Assembly (NCBI GenBank): GCA_049116495.1
Contig: JAGDYV010000012.1
Span: forward strand, 16,174 to 80,173
Length of the DNA stretch: 64,000 bases
From: CAJQQK01 sp049116495
GTDB lineage: Bacteria; Pseudomonadota; Alphaproteobacteria; Rhizobiales; Hyphomicrobiaceae
Reading direction: 5' to 3'
In this document: one piece after another, positions 1-7,937 of the stretch
Position numbering within the stretch: the first letter of the stretch is position 1
Layout of the letters: each line of letters starts with the position of its first letter
The notes under the pieces: model-generated
Database searches by the model: none
What the model was told of the DNA's origin: nothing
Seen by the model: the letters and a program-made list of their open reading frames with translations, nothing else
Program-made: the position numbers and the translations under genes

Positions 1-282
1 GACGCCCAGTAGTTGTCCGCACGTCGATGTCCTTGGGGCGGAACGACCGCCCATTCCTTCTTGTTCTCCGCTACGTCAAGAAGCTCCAAGTCTGCCATCG
101 CTCCAATAAAAGCGGCCTGGCGAATTTCACATTGACCTTCATCAATTCAAAGCGGCTGACGGTCGTCACGCATGCGACACTAACAGCAGCATCAATATCG
201 CCGCTACGCCTTGCAGCTTCAGCAGGATTGCCCCAAATAAACAATACATTCGAATATATGAATTCGTATTGGAGACGTGGCA
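1..282. other. window-edge stretch without a convincing gene
   Basis: I find no reading frame here with a family signature or a ribosome binding site. The short frames on both strands look like chance. The last 35 bases hold AT-rich direct repeats and the ribosome binding site of the first small gene, so the stretch probably carries the promoter of the sulfur operon. A regulator of this operon may lie just outside the window. Confidence 0.4.
248..269 (+). promoter_or_regulatory. AT-rich direct repeat, possible operator of the sulfur operon
   Basis: ATTCGAAT (248-255) and ATTCGTAT (262-269) form a direct repeat whose starts are 14 bp apart, ending just before a GGAGACG ribosome binding site (271-277). 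The first copy is itself a palindrome. Persulfide dioxygenase operons of alphaproteobacteria are commonly controlled by ArsR-type persulfide sensors such as BigR, which bind AT-rich sites near the promoter. Assigning this repeat to such a regulator is inference, because no regulator gene is visible in the window. Confidence 0.35.
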
Positions 283-429
283 ATGCTGAGATATCTTTCA
301 CCCGGAGACCTACTGAGTGACGCGGCAGGCCTAACCAATGATGATAACCGCGTCATCTTTCGCATGTTCATCAACACGATGGTTTGGGGCGCAATTGGCA
401 CGGGCATGATGCTCTGGCTGTTCGCCTGA
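283..429 (+). CDS. small single-pass membrane protein, 48 aa
   Basis: ATG at 283 follows GGAGACG with a spacing of about 5 bases and reads 48 codons to TGA at 427-429. The N-terminal half is polar and charged. The C-terminal half, from about residue 31, is a hydrophobic stretch rich in Met, Gly and Trp that fits one membrane helix. It lies directly upstream of the DUF2892 and YeeE/YedE genes on the same strand, so it may be a small accessory subunit of the sulfur-transport or persulfide system. I do not recognise a named family. The case for a real gene rests on the ribosome binding site, the helix and the position. Confidence 0.5.
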   Translation: MLRYLSPGDLLSDAAGLTNDDNRVIFRMFINTMVWGAIGTGMMLWLFA

Positions 430-555
430 GGCATCTGTCCCACAACAATTCGCGTTGATCGGTCTTGGTGTAATTGAGCCCTCCAATGAAGTCCGCATGT
501 CGATTCGCAACGGCCAAACAGCCAGGAACGGATTCGAATCCAATGGAGTAATACA

Positions 556-777
556 ATGTTCAATACAGCAAATATTGGATCAGTCGACCGGGCACTCCGC
601 ATGATCCTCGGTCTTATACTCGTCGCAACACCTCATGTTCTCAAACACGAATATTGGGCCACACCATACATGATCTACGGCATGACCTCCGTCGGCGTCA
701 TACTGTTACTCACCGCGTTCATTCGGTTCTGTCCACTATACCGGATCATCGGGGTCAGCTCGTGCAAGGTAACGTAG
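556..777 (+). CDS. DUF2892 family inner membrane protein (YgaP membrane-domain-like)
   Basis: This 73-residue protein has the DUF2892 pattern: an N-terminal NxGxxDRxLR-type motif (residues 6-15) followed by two hydrophobic helices with a short loop. The family forms the membrane part of the rhodanese YgaP and is often found free-standing in sulfide and persulfide operons. A conserved C-P-L-Y motif sits near residue 55, where the second helix ends. GGAG precedes the ATG at a suitable distance, and the next gene starts two bases after the stop, so the two are probably cotranscribed. The role in sulfur handling is inferred from context. Confidence 0.8.
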   Translation: MFNTANIGSVDRALRMILGLILVATPHVLKHEYWATPYMIYGMTSVGVILLLTAFIRFCPLYRIIGVSSCKVT

Positions 778-778
778 C

Positions 779-1210
779 ATGATTACAGAGTTCACTCCGT
801 ATGCCTCGCTGACCGGCGGAATCATGATTGGAGCGGCCGCGGTTCTACTGATGCTTGTGCTTGGACGGATCGCCGGCGCGACGGGTATCGTCACTGGTCT
901 CGTCTTCCCGGCAAATTTCGAAGACTGGATCTGGCGTGCAGCGTTACTGTCCGGAATGATGACTGCTCCGGCGCTGATACTCCTCGCGACGGGAGAGATG
1001 CCGACAATCTCCGTCCCAGTATCCAACGCCGCACTTGTCGTTGGCGGCACCATCGTCGGCGTCGGCGTTGTGCTCGGATCGGGTTGCACGTCAGGCCACG
1101 GCGTCTGTGGTCTTGCGCGGCTTTCCTCACGATCACTCGCGGCAACCCTGACCTTCATGGCAACGACAGCGGCAACCGTCTTTGTCGTCCGCCACGTCCT
1201 CGGAGGTTGA
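779..1210 (+). CDS. YeeE/YedE family sulfur transport subunit (PmpA-like)
   Basis: This 143-residue, strongly hydrophobic protein has about four membrane helices. It carries the YeeE/YedE (DUF395) signature G-C-T-S-G-H-G-x-C-G near residues 101-112, whose cysteines are thought to pass thiosulfate- or sulfide-derived sulfur across the inner membrane. Its length matches the half-size subunits that come in pairs. It starts 2 bases after the DUF2892 gene, and the partner half follows after 3 bases. In related operons these pairs accompany persulfide dioxygenase, as here. The transport direction and exact substrate are not evident from the sequence. Confidence 0.85.
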   Translation: MITEFTPYASLTGGIMIGAAAVLLMLVLGRIAGATGIVTGLVFPANFEDWIWRAALLSGMMTAPALILLATGEMPTISVPVSNAALVVGGTIVGVGVVLGSGCTSGHGVCGLARLSSRSLAATLTFMATTAATVFVVRHVLGG

Positions 1211-1213
1211 ACC

Positions 1214-1672
1214 ATGCGCTTTGCTGCAACTTACCTCATCGGCCTTTTGTTCGGACTGGGCATCATGACTTCCGGCATGGCGAACCCATCGAAAGTGATT
1301 AATTTCTTCGATATCTTCGGCGCTTGGGATCCAAGTCTGATCTTCGTCATGGGCGGCGCCGTCGTGACGACATTCATCGGTTACAGAGCCGTCCTCACTC
1401 GCAAGGCGCCAGTGCTGGAAGCGCGCTTTCGACTTCCGGCTTCGACCAGGATCGACGCGAAACTGATCTCTGGTTCGGCCATATTCGGTGTGGGATGGGG
1501 CATAGCCGGCTTTTGTCCCGGCGGCGCATTGCCTGCGATCGGCACCGGACGCCTGGAGGTGATCATATTCGTCGGCGGCCTTCTGGCAGGCCTAATCGCA
1601 ACTCGGATGATCCTCGCCAGATCTGCGCCTTCTTCCCACACACCCGTCGCAACCTCCACCACCTCAAAATGA
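1214..1672 (+). CDS. YeeE/YedE family sulfur transport subunit (PmpB-like)
   Basis: This second half-size YeeE/YedE subunit has 152 residues and about four hydrophobic helices. It has the family motif G-x-G-W-G-I-A-G-F-C-P-G near residues 92-103, with the conserved cysteine. It lies 3 bases downstream of its partner, and its stop codon is close to the start of the persulfide dioxygenase gene. Such pairs probably assemble into one channel for reduced sulfur. The last 20 residues are a Ser/Thr-rich hydrophilic tail. Confidence 0.85.
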   Translation: MRFAATYLIGLLFGLGIMTSGMANPSKVINFFDIFGAWDPSLIFVMGGAVVTTFIGYRAVLTRKAPVLEARFRLPASTRIDAKLISGSAIFGVGWGIAGFCPGGALPAIGTGRLEVIIFVGGLLAGLIATRMILARSAPSSHTPVATSTTSK

Positions 1673-1689
1673 ACCGCGGAGATGCATCA

Positions 1690-2589
1690 ATGGAAGTCAC
1701 GCTGACAAGCTACTCGGTCGATCTGACTGTCAAACCTGATGTCAAAGGTTTCTTCGATCCATCGACAAACACGATAACCTACATCGTCAAGGACCCGGCA
1801 ACAAATGCCTGTGCGGTAATCGACTCGGTCATGGATATCAACTACGCAGCCGGCCGAATCTCATTTGATCACGCCGACGAGGTGATCGCCGATATTGAGA
1901 ACCGCGGTCTGAAACTTGAGTGGTTGATCGAGACGCATGTCCACGCCGATCATCTCTCAGGCGCACCATACATCCAGGAAAGACTGGGTGGAAAGATCGG
2001 TATCGGCCGCAATATTACGATCGTTCAGGACACGTTCGGCAAAGTGTTCAACGAAGGAACCGAATTCCAGCGCGATGGCAGCCAGTTCGACCAACTGTTC
2101 GATGACGGCGATACCTACAAGATTGGGACAATGAATGCGTTCGCCATGCACACGCCGGGGCATACCCCAGCTTGCATGACCCATGTCATCGGTGATGCAG
2201 CCTTTGTCGGAGACACGCTATTCATGCCGGATGGCGGCAGCGCCCGCGCAGACTTCCCTGGTGGCGATGCCGGCACGCTCTATGATTCCATTCATAAGGT
2301 GCTGGCACTGCCCGACGATATGCGCCTCTTCATGTGTCATGACTACGCCCCCGGAGGCAGGGAGTTTCGCTGGGAAACAACGGTGGCCGACGAGAAGGTA
2401 AATAATATTCATGTTGGCGGCGGAACATCACGCGAAGCGTTCATTACCTTGCGCGAAGCGCGTGACAGAACACTGGATATGCCGCGGCTGATCGTTCCGT
2501 CCCTACAAGTCAATATGCGCGCCGGCAAACTTCCGTCTGAAGACAACGACGGGCGTACCTTCCTCAAGGTACCGATCAACACGCTTTGA
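1690..2589 (+). CDS. ETHE1/Blh-like persulfide dioxygenase, MBL fold
   Basis: This metallo-beta-lactamase-fold enzyme is predicted to oxidise glutathione persulfide to sulfite in the cytoplasm. It shows the metal motif H-V-H-A-D-H (about residues 80-85), the second histidine in TPGHT, and the ETHE1-type block GDTLF...ARADFPGG (about residues 178-195). It is 299 residues from the ATG at 1690, chosen because GGAG lies 6-9 bases upstream. An in-frame ATG at 1669 overlaps the previous stop and would add seven residues. With the YeeE/YedE pair upstream and a rhodanese downstream, it completes a sulfide/persulfide detoxification module. Confidence 0.88.
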   Translation: MEVTLTSYSVDLTVKPDVKGFFDPSTNTITYIVKDPATNACAVIDSVMDINYAAGRISFDHADEVIADIENRGLKLEWLIETHVHADHLSGAPYIQERLGGKIGIGRNITIVQDTFGKVFNEGTEFQRDGSQFDQLFDDGDTYKIGTMNAFAMHTPGHTPACMTHVIGDAAFVGDTLFMPDGGSARADFPGGDAGTLYDSIHKVLALPDDMRLFMCHDYAPGGREFRWETTVADEKVNNIHVGGGTSREAFITLREARDRTLDMPRLIVPSLQVNMRAGKLPSEDNDGRTFLKVPINTL

Positions 2590-2937
2590 CAATCGCGATT
2601 CGAAAGATGCGACACAAGCGTATTGGCAACAGCGGTGCACCGGTCACCGGCAATGGCCATAATCGTCGCAACGACAGAGGGAATGCCAATTGCAATTGCG
2701 CTCCATCGCTTCACCAGGACCTCGCCGTTTGGTCCTGCCAGCGGTTGTGACATGCGTGAGAAGGCCAAGCCAAGGCAATAGACACTAGCGATATCAAAAC
2801 CGAGTTCGAGCCAGCATCTCCGGCACAACGGGGCTTGACCCACATCAACGCGCTTCACGTATCCGTCTTACACTGTCAATCATTGCCCCTTTGCGGGGCC
2901 CCACGGTTTGAAAGCGACTGGGTCAGGGGTGAAGAAC
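2590..2937. other. gap, possible decayed membrane-protein fragment on the minus strand
   Basis: No intact gene is visible on the plus strand. On the minus strand a frame open from 2858 to 2409 contains hydrophobic stretches in its non-overlapping part (about 2600-2800), but it lacks a ribosome binding site and runs into the 3' end of the dioxygenase gene. It may be a relic of a membrane protein or a chance frame. The right end holds the ribosome binding site of the rhodanese gene. Confidence 0.35.
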
Positions 2938-3327
2938 ATGGCTGCGACGGCAATAAGAATTGGCTTCAAGGACTTGCTTGCAAAAGCCAATGCAGAGATC
3001 GAGTCCATCTCTGTTCAGGATTTCTTGTATGTCGATGACGACCCCGACACGGTAATTGTAGACGTGCGGGATGCCGCTGAGCGTGAAGCTGACGGCGCCA
3101 TTCCAGGTTCCATCCACGCGTCTCGCGGCATGCTGGAATTCCATGCTGATCCGGACAGTCCAATCCACAATCCGGCACTCGATCCTGACAAAAGGGTTGT
3201 TCTTTATTGCGGAACTGGCGGGCGTTCCGCGCTGGCCGCGAAGACCTTGCAGGATATGGGGTTCACCGACGTCGTATCACTGGCCGGCGGGTTCGCGGCG
3301 TGGCAGGTCGCCAACGCGAAAGCATAG
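2938..3327 (+). CDS. single-domain rhodanese-like sulfurtransferase
   Basis: This 129-residue protein has one rhodanese domain. It shows the D-V-R-D-x-x-E motif near residues 42-48 and the active-site loop Y-C-G-T-G-G-R-S (about residues 88-95), whose cysteine would carry the persulfide. ATG at 2938 is preferred over an in-frame ATG at 2908 because AGGGGTG lies just upstream of it. The family moves sulfane sulfur from persulfides or thiosulfate to acceptors in the cytoplasm. Its position after the persulfide dioxygenase fits a role in supplying or draining persulfide, but the 350-base gap suggests its own promoter. Confidence 0.85.
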   Translation: MAATAIRIGFKDLLAKANAEIESISVQDFLYVDDDPDTVIVDVRDAAEREADGAIPGSIHASRGMLEFHADPDSPIHNPALDPDKRVVLYCGTGGRSALAAKTLQDMGFTDVVSLAGGFAAWQVANAKA

Positions 3328-3408
3328 CTATCTTGAGAAGTCATTTTTGTCGGGTAGGGAATTCACCTCAATTGAAAAGCTGACACTACTCAATCTCAGA
3401 ATCGTTCT

Positions 3409-3437
3409 GTGGCGGAGGGCGGATCGTGTGCCGCCAC
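3409..3437. terminator. GC-rich hairpin between convergent genes
   Basis: GTGGCGG (3409-3415) can pair with CCGCCAC (3431-3437) around a 15-base loop, in the space between the rhodanese gene and the oppositely oriented CBS-BON gene. There is no T-run on either side. It would be a weak or Rho-assisted end point rather than a classical intrinsic terminator. Confidence 0.3.
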
Positions 3438-3573
3438 GCGCGCCACCCGGCGACCGTTGCCAGTGCAGCCGCCAGTTCCGACCGGCCCTTAGACATGCGC
3501 GTGATAACCAGATTTAGGGGGCTTCCCCCACCGGCAACTATCAGGCAGCTCCGTCCGATCCATTATTTGTTCG

Positions 3574-4299
3574 TCATGTCAGCATATGATCGCGTGTCAA
3601 CTGGCCGTCCCAAGTTAACGTCGGCATCCCGACCTCCAGGTCGGTCTCAACACGCTCAACGCCCGGCATTTCTTCAACCAATATGCGCACGGCGTCATGA
3701 TGATCTTTTGACTGGACGAAACCCGAGACCCGAACAACGCCATCCTTCACCGTCATATTGATATAGCTGGTGTCGAGCCATGCCAGATCGTTCATAGCGT
3801 CAGAGATGGCCTTGTGGACAATGCCGTTGCTCAGATGCACATGACCGCCGGGCGAGGCATTGGTTTGGCCGAATGCGCGTACGAGATCGCTGCGTGCAAT
3901 AATGCCAATAAGCTTGCCGTCCTTCATAACCGGCACCCGCTTGATCGCATGTCTGTCAAGTGTGTCCGCAACAGTCTGCAATTCCGCATCATGCTGTACC
4001 GACACGACCGGACGAGCCATAATACTATGCGCTTTCGTGCCATGAGACTTGGCAAATTCTCGCGCCATTTCGTCTGGCTTCGCATACATGTCGGACCAGC
4101 GTGTCGGTACCGGGTCCGTACCAAGTTCAGCCCGGCGCAGCAGATCAGCTTCACTAACCATGCCCAATACGCCTTGAGCTGGCGAAATCACCGGCACGCC
4201 ACTAATTTTCTTGTCGGTCATGAGGCGTGCGATCTCCTGCACAGGCATATCTGGCGGAACGGTCGCAACATCCCTCGTCATGATATCACTTGCAAGCAT
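3574..4299 (-). CDS. CBS-pair and BON domain protein
   Basis: This 241-residue cytoplasmic protein starts at 4299 behind GAGGAGG. Two CBS motifs fill residues 1-60 and about 93-145, each with the I-M-x-R/x-V-V-T pattern followed by G-V-P-V or R-V-P-V. A BON domain occupies about residues 155-225 and ends in GVERVETDLEV. CBS pairs bind adenosyl ligands and act as energy or redox sensors; the role of the attached BON domain is unclear. The architecture is frequent in alphaproteobacteria, often near stress or storage genes. It is followed on the same strand by nothing until the rhodanese, and phaC lies 95 bases upstream on the same strand, so the two may be cotranscribed. Confidence 0.88.
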   Translation of the reverse strand: MLASDIMTRDVATVPPDMPVQEIARLMTDKKISGVPVISPAQGVLGMVSEADLLRRAELGTDPVPTRWSDMYAKPDEMAREFAKSHGTKAHSIMARPVVSVQHDAELQTVADTLDRHAIKRVPVMKDGKLIGIIARSDLVRAFGQTNASPGGHVHLSNGIVHKAISDAMNDLAWLDTSYINMTVKDGVVRVSGFVQSKDHHDAVRILVEEMPGVERVETDLEVGMPTLTWDGQLTRDHMLT

Positions 4300-4394
4300 C
4301 GAGGCCTCCTCTTGCTGCCTGATTGATCATCACATCAATGAGCTTTAAACGCCGCCAGCGCATTGATGGAGGTCAAGTGCGAACAGCGAAACGG

Positions 4395-6311
4395 CTACTT
4401 CTGGAGCACAAATGTACCCGGAGCATCTGTGATGGGCGGATACCCCTTGGCAGGCGCTCCCATTGGTGGGGGCGCCACAGGCTGACCGGAGTGCTGGTCA
4501 AGCCAACTCGTCCACTCCGGCCACCAAGATCCCTCCTTCATAGGCGTCCTCGCAGCCCACGTATCTGGGTCAACATAACGATGTTCGTCGGATGTCGCCG
4601 CCACTTGGTAACTGCGATGCGCATGGCCCGGTTCAGAAACGATACCGGCGTTGTGCCCGCCGCTCGTCAGAAGAAATGTAATCTCAGTATCAACCAGCAG
4701 ATGCGCCTTATACACGGAATGCCAGGGCGCAATGTGATCCCCAAGGGTGCCTACAGTAAATATTGGCGCGTTAATGTCCGAAATCGTAACTGGCTTGCCT
4801 TCGACATCGAAGCGGCCTTCGGCAAAATCGTTATTGAGATACAGCTTGCGCAAGTATTCCGAATGCATGCGATAAGGCATGCGCGTCGAGTCAGCATTCC
4901 ACGCGATCAGGTCGATCATTCCCGAACGCTCACCGAGCAGATATTCCCTCATACTGCGTGACCAGATCAGATCGTTTGAGCGCAAGAGTTGAAAGGCCCC
5001 TGACATCTGCCTGGCATCGAGGAAGCCTTGCTCCCACATCATATCTTCGAGAAAGTTCAACTGGCTTTCATTGATGAACAACTGCAGTTCACCAGGCTCA
5101 TTGAAATCGATCTGAGTTGCCAGGAACGACAGCGTTGCGATCGGGCTTTGGCCGCTCCGCGCCAGCGCGGCGGCGGCAATCGAAAGCAGTGTGCCGCCGA
5201 GACAATAGCCGACGGCATGAACCTTCTTGTCCGGTACGATGGCCTGCACGGCTTCCAATGATGCGATCACGCCAAGCTGACGATAATCGTCCATGTCGAG
5301 ATCACGATCCTCCGGACCGGGATTGAGCCAGGAAACTATGAAAACCGTGTAACCCTGCCCGGTCAGATATTTTACCATCGAGTTGTGTGGCGACAGGTCG
5401 AGGATATAGTACTTGTTGATCCAAGCAGGCACAATCAAGAGCGGCTCGGGCCACACCTGGTCGGTAACCGGTGCATACTGGATCAGTTCGATCAGGCGAT
5501 TACGGAACACGACCTTGCCGGGTGTTGTGGCGACATTCTCACCGGGCAAGAAATTCTCGACGCCGACCGGACCTTTACCGCCGCGGTGCCGCTCGATGTC
5601 CTCCAGCAAGTTCTGGAACCCGCGCCAAAGATTACGCCCTCCCTCTTGTTGCGATCTGGCAAGCACCTCCGGATTGGTCAGCAGGAAGTTCGACGGCGCG
5701 AAGACGTCGAGGACCTGTCGGGCTGCGAATTGCAGCACGCGCTCATGCTGAGCGTTCACGCCGGGGACGTCAGTGGTTGCGTTGTGCCACCATTGCTGTT
5801 GCAGCAAGAACCATTGATAGTAGAGATTAAACGGCCATTTCTGCCATTCTTCTGCGTTGAACCGACGGTCTTGCGGCAACGGATCGATGCAAGCTTCGGG
5901 AGCCCGGCTGCCGATCGACGCATGCGCGGCATAATGCACAAAGCGCAACCACTTGCGGACAGCCTTTTCGATCAATGCCATCTGCTTGCCTGGCGCAGAT
6001 GCGAGATGCAGGAGCCAATCCTCCCGCGCCTGCGCCAATGCCGCTGGTGAAAGCCCTTGGGTCCCTCGCGCCATCGCTGCGTGGAAGGATCGGTTGTAGA
6101 TTTCCTCAAGTGCGGTCGCAGTGAACGAGTCGCGTTCGAACATCCGGTCAGGCCGAAAAGGCGAATTGGCATTCCCGACGGCATCTCTATTAACCAAGGT
6201 CAAATCCGTTTCACGGTCGGCCGGTTGCTTGGCCGGAGCCTTCAGGTTCGAATTTACCGCACCGAAGTTGGAGTTCGGCTTGCCCGCCTCATCCGACAAT
6301 CGCTGTGCCAT
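4395..6311 (-). CDS. phaC: class I poly(3-hydroxyalkanoate) synthase
   Basis: PhaC polymerises (R)-3-hydroxyacyl-CoA into polyester storage granules. The N-terminal PhaC domain with its conserved HYFVDQ-like region is followed by an alpha/beta-hydrolase core. The lipase-like box G-Y-C-L-G-G holds the catalytic cysteine at residue 370. The catalytic Asp lies in GDHIAPW and the His in SGGHNAG near the C-terminus. At 638 residues it is slightly longer than usual for class I, owing to a polar N-terminal extension of about 50 residues. No phaA, phaB or phasin gene is adjacent. The start at 6311 has AAGGA and AGGG upstream. It is divergent from the sulfurtransferase gene at 6699. Confidence 0.93.
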   Translation of the reverse strand: MAQRLSDEAGKPNSNFGAVNSNLKAPAKQPADRETDLTLVNRDAVGNANSPFRPDRMFERDSFTATALEEIYNRSFHAAMARGTQGLSPAALAQAREDWLLHLASAPGKQMALIEKAVRKWLRFVHYAAHASIGSRAPEACIDPLPQDRRFNAEEWQKWPFNLYYQWFLLQQQWWHNATTDVPGVNAQHERVLQFAARQVLDVFAPSNFLLTNPEVLARSQQEGGRNLWRGFQNLLEDIERHRGGKGPVGVENFLPGENVATTPGKVVFRNRLIELIQYAPVTDQVWPEPLLIVPAWINKYYILDLSPHNSMVKYLTGQGYTVFIVSWLNPGPEDRDLDMDDYRQLGVIASLEAVQAIVPDKKVHAVGYCLGGTLLSIAAAALARSGQSPIATLSFLATQIDFNEPGELQLFINESQLNFLEDMMWEQGFLDARQMSGAFQLLRSNDLIWSRSMREYLLGERSGMIDLIAWNADSTRMPYRMHSEYLRKLYLNNDFAEGRFDVEGKPVTISDINAPIFTVGTLGDHIAPWHSVYKAHLLVDTEITFLLTSGGHNAGIVSEPGHAHRSYQVAATSDEHRYVDPDTWAARTPMKEGSWWPEWTSWLDQHSGQPVAPPPMGAPAKGYPPITDAPGTFVLQK

Positions 6312-6698
6312 CTAACCCTGTCCTTGGAAAACGACATAACCTGCAAACTGACCGACTGGTCACGGCAAAGAGATTGGACAAAGTCCGTCGATCATCGAAG
6401 CGGCACATTGATCCTCATCAATCACCGTTCGCAGGCGACTAACGGATTCGATCGTCTTGAATCCACTAAGCTTTGTCCGGTACTCGCGCGCCTGAAAAAA
6501 ATGTGCGCGGGCGTCGCCTTTTGACGCATCGTGACTAAGCAGTCGGAAAAAGCAGTGACAGTCAGAGTCCGCGGATCTTAAGCCATACGCATCTCTTGTT
6601 TGATCAAGGCTGACTTGGGACTCTACAGTTGATGGCCTCACGCCGAGTGCACAAAAACCACCTCATAATCGAGGCCCTTATTCCAAGGAGAATTTCCG
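6312..6698. other. divergent promoter region between phaC and the sulfurtransferase
   Basis: No gene is seen here. The stretch must hold promoters in both directions. A short inverted repeat, GCGTC (6511-6515) and GACGC (6523-6527), follows an A-run at about 6495-6501 and could be a small hairpin or operator. The right end carries AAGGAG for the gene at 6699. Confidence 0.45.
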
Positions 6699-7541
6699 AT
6701 GGCATCATCACCCCTCGTCACGACGGATTGGCTCGAAGGTCATCTTGGCAATCCCAATCTTCACATCATCGAGATCTGTTCACTGTGCGATGACAAGAAC
6801 TACCATGAAGCGCATATCCCTGGCGCCATGTGGCTTTATTGGAAATCCGCATGCTGGCACAGCGCTGACCGAGATTTCATCACGCCAGACGGAATTGCAA
6901 AATTGTTTGGATCGATGGGCATAGCGCCAGACGCAACCGTTGTACTGTATGGTGATCCTGTTCAATACGGCAGTTATGCCTATTGGGCCTTCACCATGGC
7001 CGGGCACAAGAACCTGCGGTTACTTGATGGCGGGCGCAAAAAATGGATCACCGAAGGACGCCCGGTTACGCAGAACGTGCCGCGTTTTCCGCAACAAGAA
7101 TATCCGACACCAGCCGGCACATCAACGATGCGCGTCGGCCGGCGCGATGTTCTTGAAAATCTAAAGCGGCCCAAACGGCTGTTGCTCGATGTCCGGTCGC
7201 CAGAAGAATACACTGGCAAACGCGTGTCTGAATACACTTTCCCCGTCGATCATGGCGCAGAGCGCACCGGCCGCATACCAGGCGCCGTTCATCTCTATTT
7301 CAAGGAGGTGCTGAATGACGACGATTCGTTCAAGTCGGCTGATGAGATACGCCATGTACTGGAGATGGCCGGCATCGTGCCTGAGAGTTTTGACGACATT
7401 GTCTGCTACTGTCGACTGACCCATCGCGCCACGATGGTTTGGCTGGCGATGACCCACATCATCGGATACCCAAACGCTAAGCTCTATGATGGCTCATGGA
7501 CCGAATGGGGCAGTATCGTCGGTTACCCGATCGAGACCTAG
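6699..7541 (+). CDS. tandem-rhodanese sulfurtransferase (SseA/thiosulfate sulfurtransferase type)
   Basis: This 280-residue protein has two rhodanese domains. The N-terminal domain (residues 5-122) lacks an active cysteine, having GDPVQYGS at the loop position. The C-terminal domain (about 145-278) has the catalytic loop C-R-L-T-H-R with Cys238 and the D-V-R-S-P-E-E-Y motif at about 164. The family transfers sulfane sulfur from thiosulfate or 3-mercaptopyruvate to cyanide, thiols or proteins. AAGGAG precedes the ATG. The loop differs from the textbook CRxGxR thiosulfate loop and the CGSGVT mercaptopyruvate loop, so the donor cannot be assigned. It is the second rhodanese in this part of the window. 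Confidence 0.85.
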   Translation: MASSPLVTTDWLEGHLGNPNLHIIEICSLCDDKNYHEAHIPGAMWLYWKSACWHSADRDFITPDGIAKLFGSMGIAPDATVVLYGDPVQYGSYAYWAFTMAGHKNLRLLDGGRKKWITEGRPVTQNVPRFPQQEYPTPAGTSTMRVGRRDVLENLKRPKRLLLDVRSPEEYTGKRVSEYTFPVDHGAERTGRIPGAVHLYFKEVLNDDDSFKSADEIRHVLEMAGIVPESFDDIVCYCRLTHRATMVWLAMTHIIGYPNAKLYDGSWTEWGSIVGYPIET

Positions 7542-7937
7542 CCCGGCGCAGCTCGCCATCCAACCCTCAGGCACCGCATCCTGTCGCAGCAAGTCCACGT
7601 CGCGGTTGGTCGAGAACATGGGATTGATGACTTCGTTGCCAATAGCAACCACCCCGATACCCTCAAAAAACCTCGGCAACGTCTTCCGCGCGCCGAGATT
7701 TACCCGGAACACTGCCTAACTCTTATATCGAATTCATGAAAGCGCCCAACGAACGAAGTTCGTGCAACTCCGCTCAGATCAATGCGCACGGTGAGGCTGG
7801 TCCGCGGCGGCGACAACCAGCTCGCTGTTTCAACTGATTAGTTGGCGAACAGCCGCATGACAGGGCCTAGACTCACGAAACATTCTGGCTTAGGTTAAAT
7901 TAATCATTAAGAAAGTTGCGTAAGCGGGTTGAATTAA
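7542..7937. other. gap upstream of the exopolysaccharide locus
   Basis: No intact plus-strand gene is seen. A minus-strand frame from 7712 to 7494 reads 72 residues of natural-looking, GC-ending codons, but it overlaps the sulfurtransferase 3' end, lacks a clear ribosome binding site and matches no family I know; it may be a relic. The right part (about 7880-7930) is AT-rich and is the likely promoter area of the polysaccharide operon. Confidence 0.4.
7900..7910. promoter_or_regulatory. TTAAT-C-ATTAA palindrome before the first polysaccharide gene
   Basis: An 11-bp perfect palindrome (TTAATCATTAA) in an AT-rich patch lies 28 bp before the first polysaccharide gene. Position and symmetry fit an operator or part of the promoter. 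The binding protein is unknown. Confidence 0.3.

Noticed and set aside
2409..2858. Minus-strand frame of 149 codons with hydrophobic stretches
   Set aside because: It overlaps the dioxygenase 3' end for a third of its length and has no ribosome binding site; only a relic can be considered.
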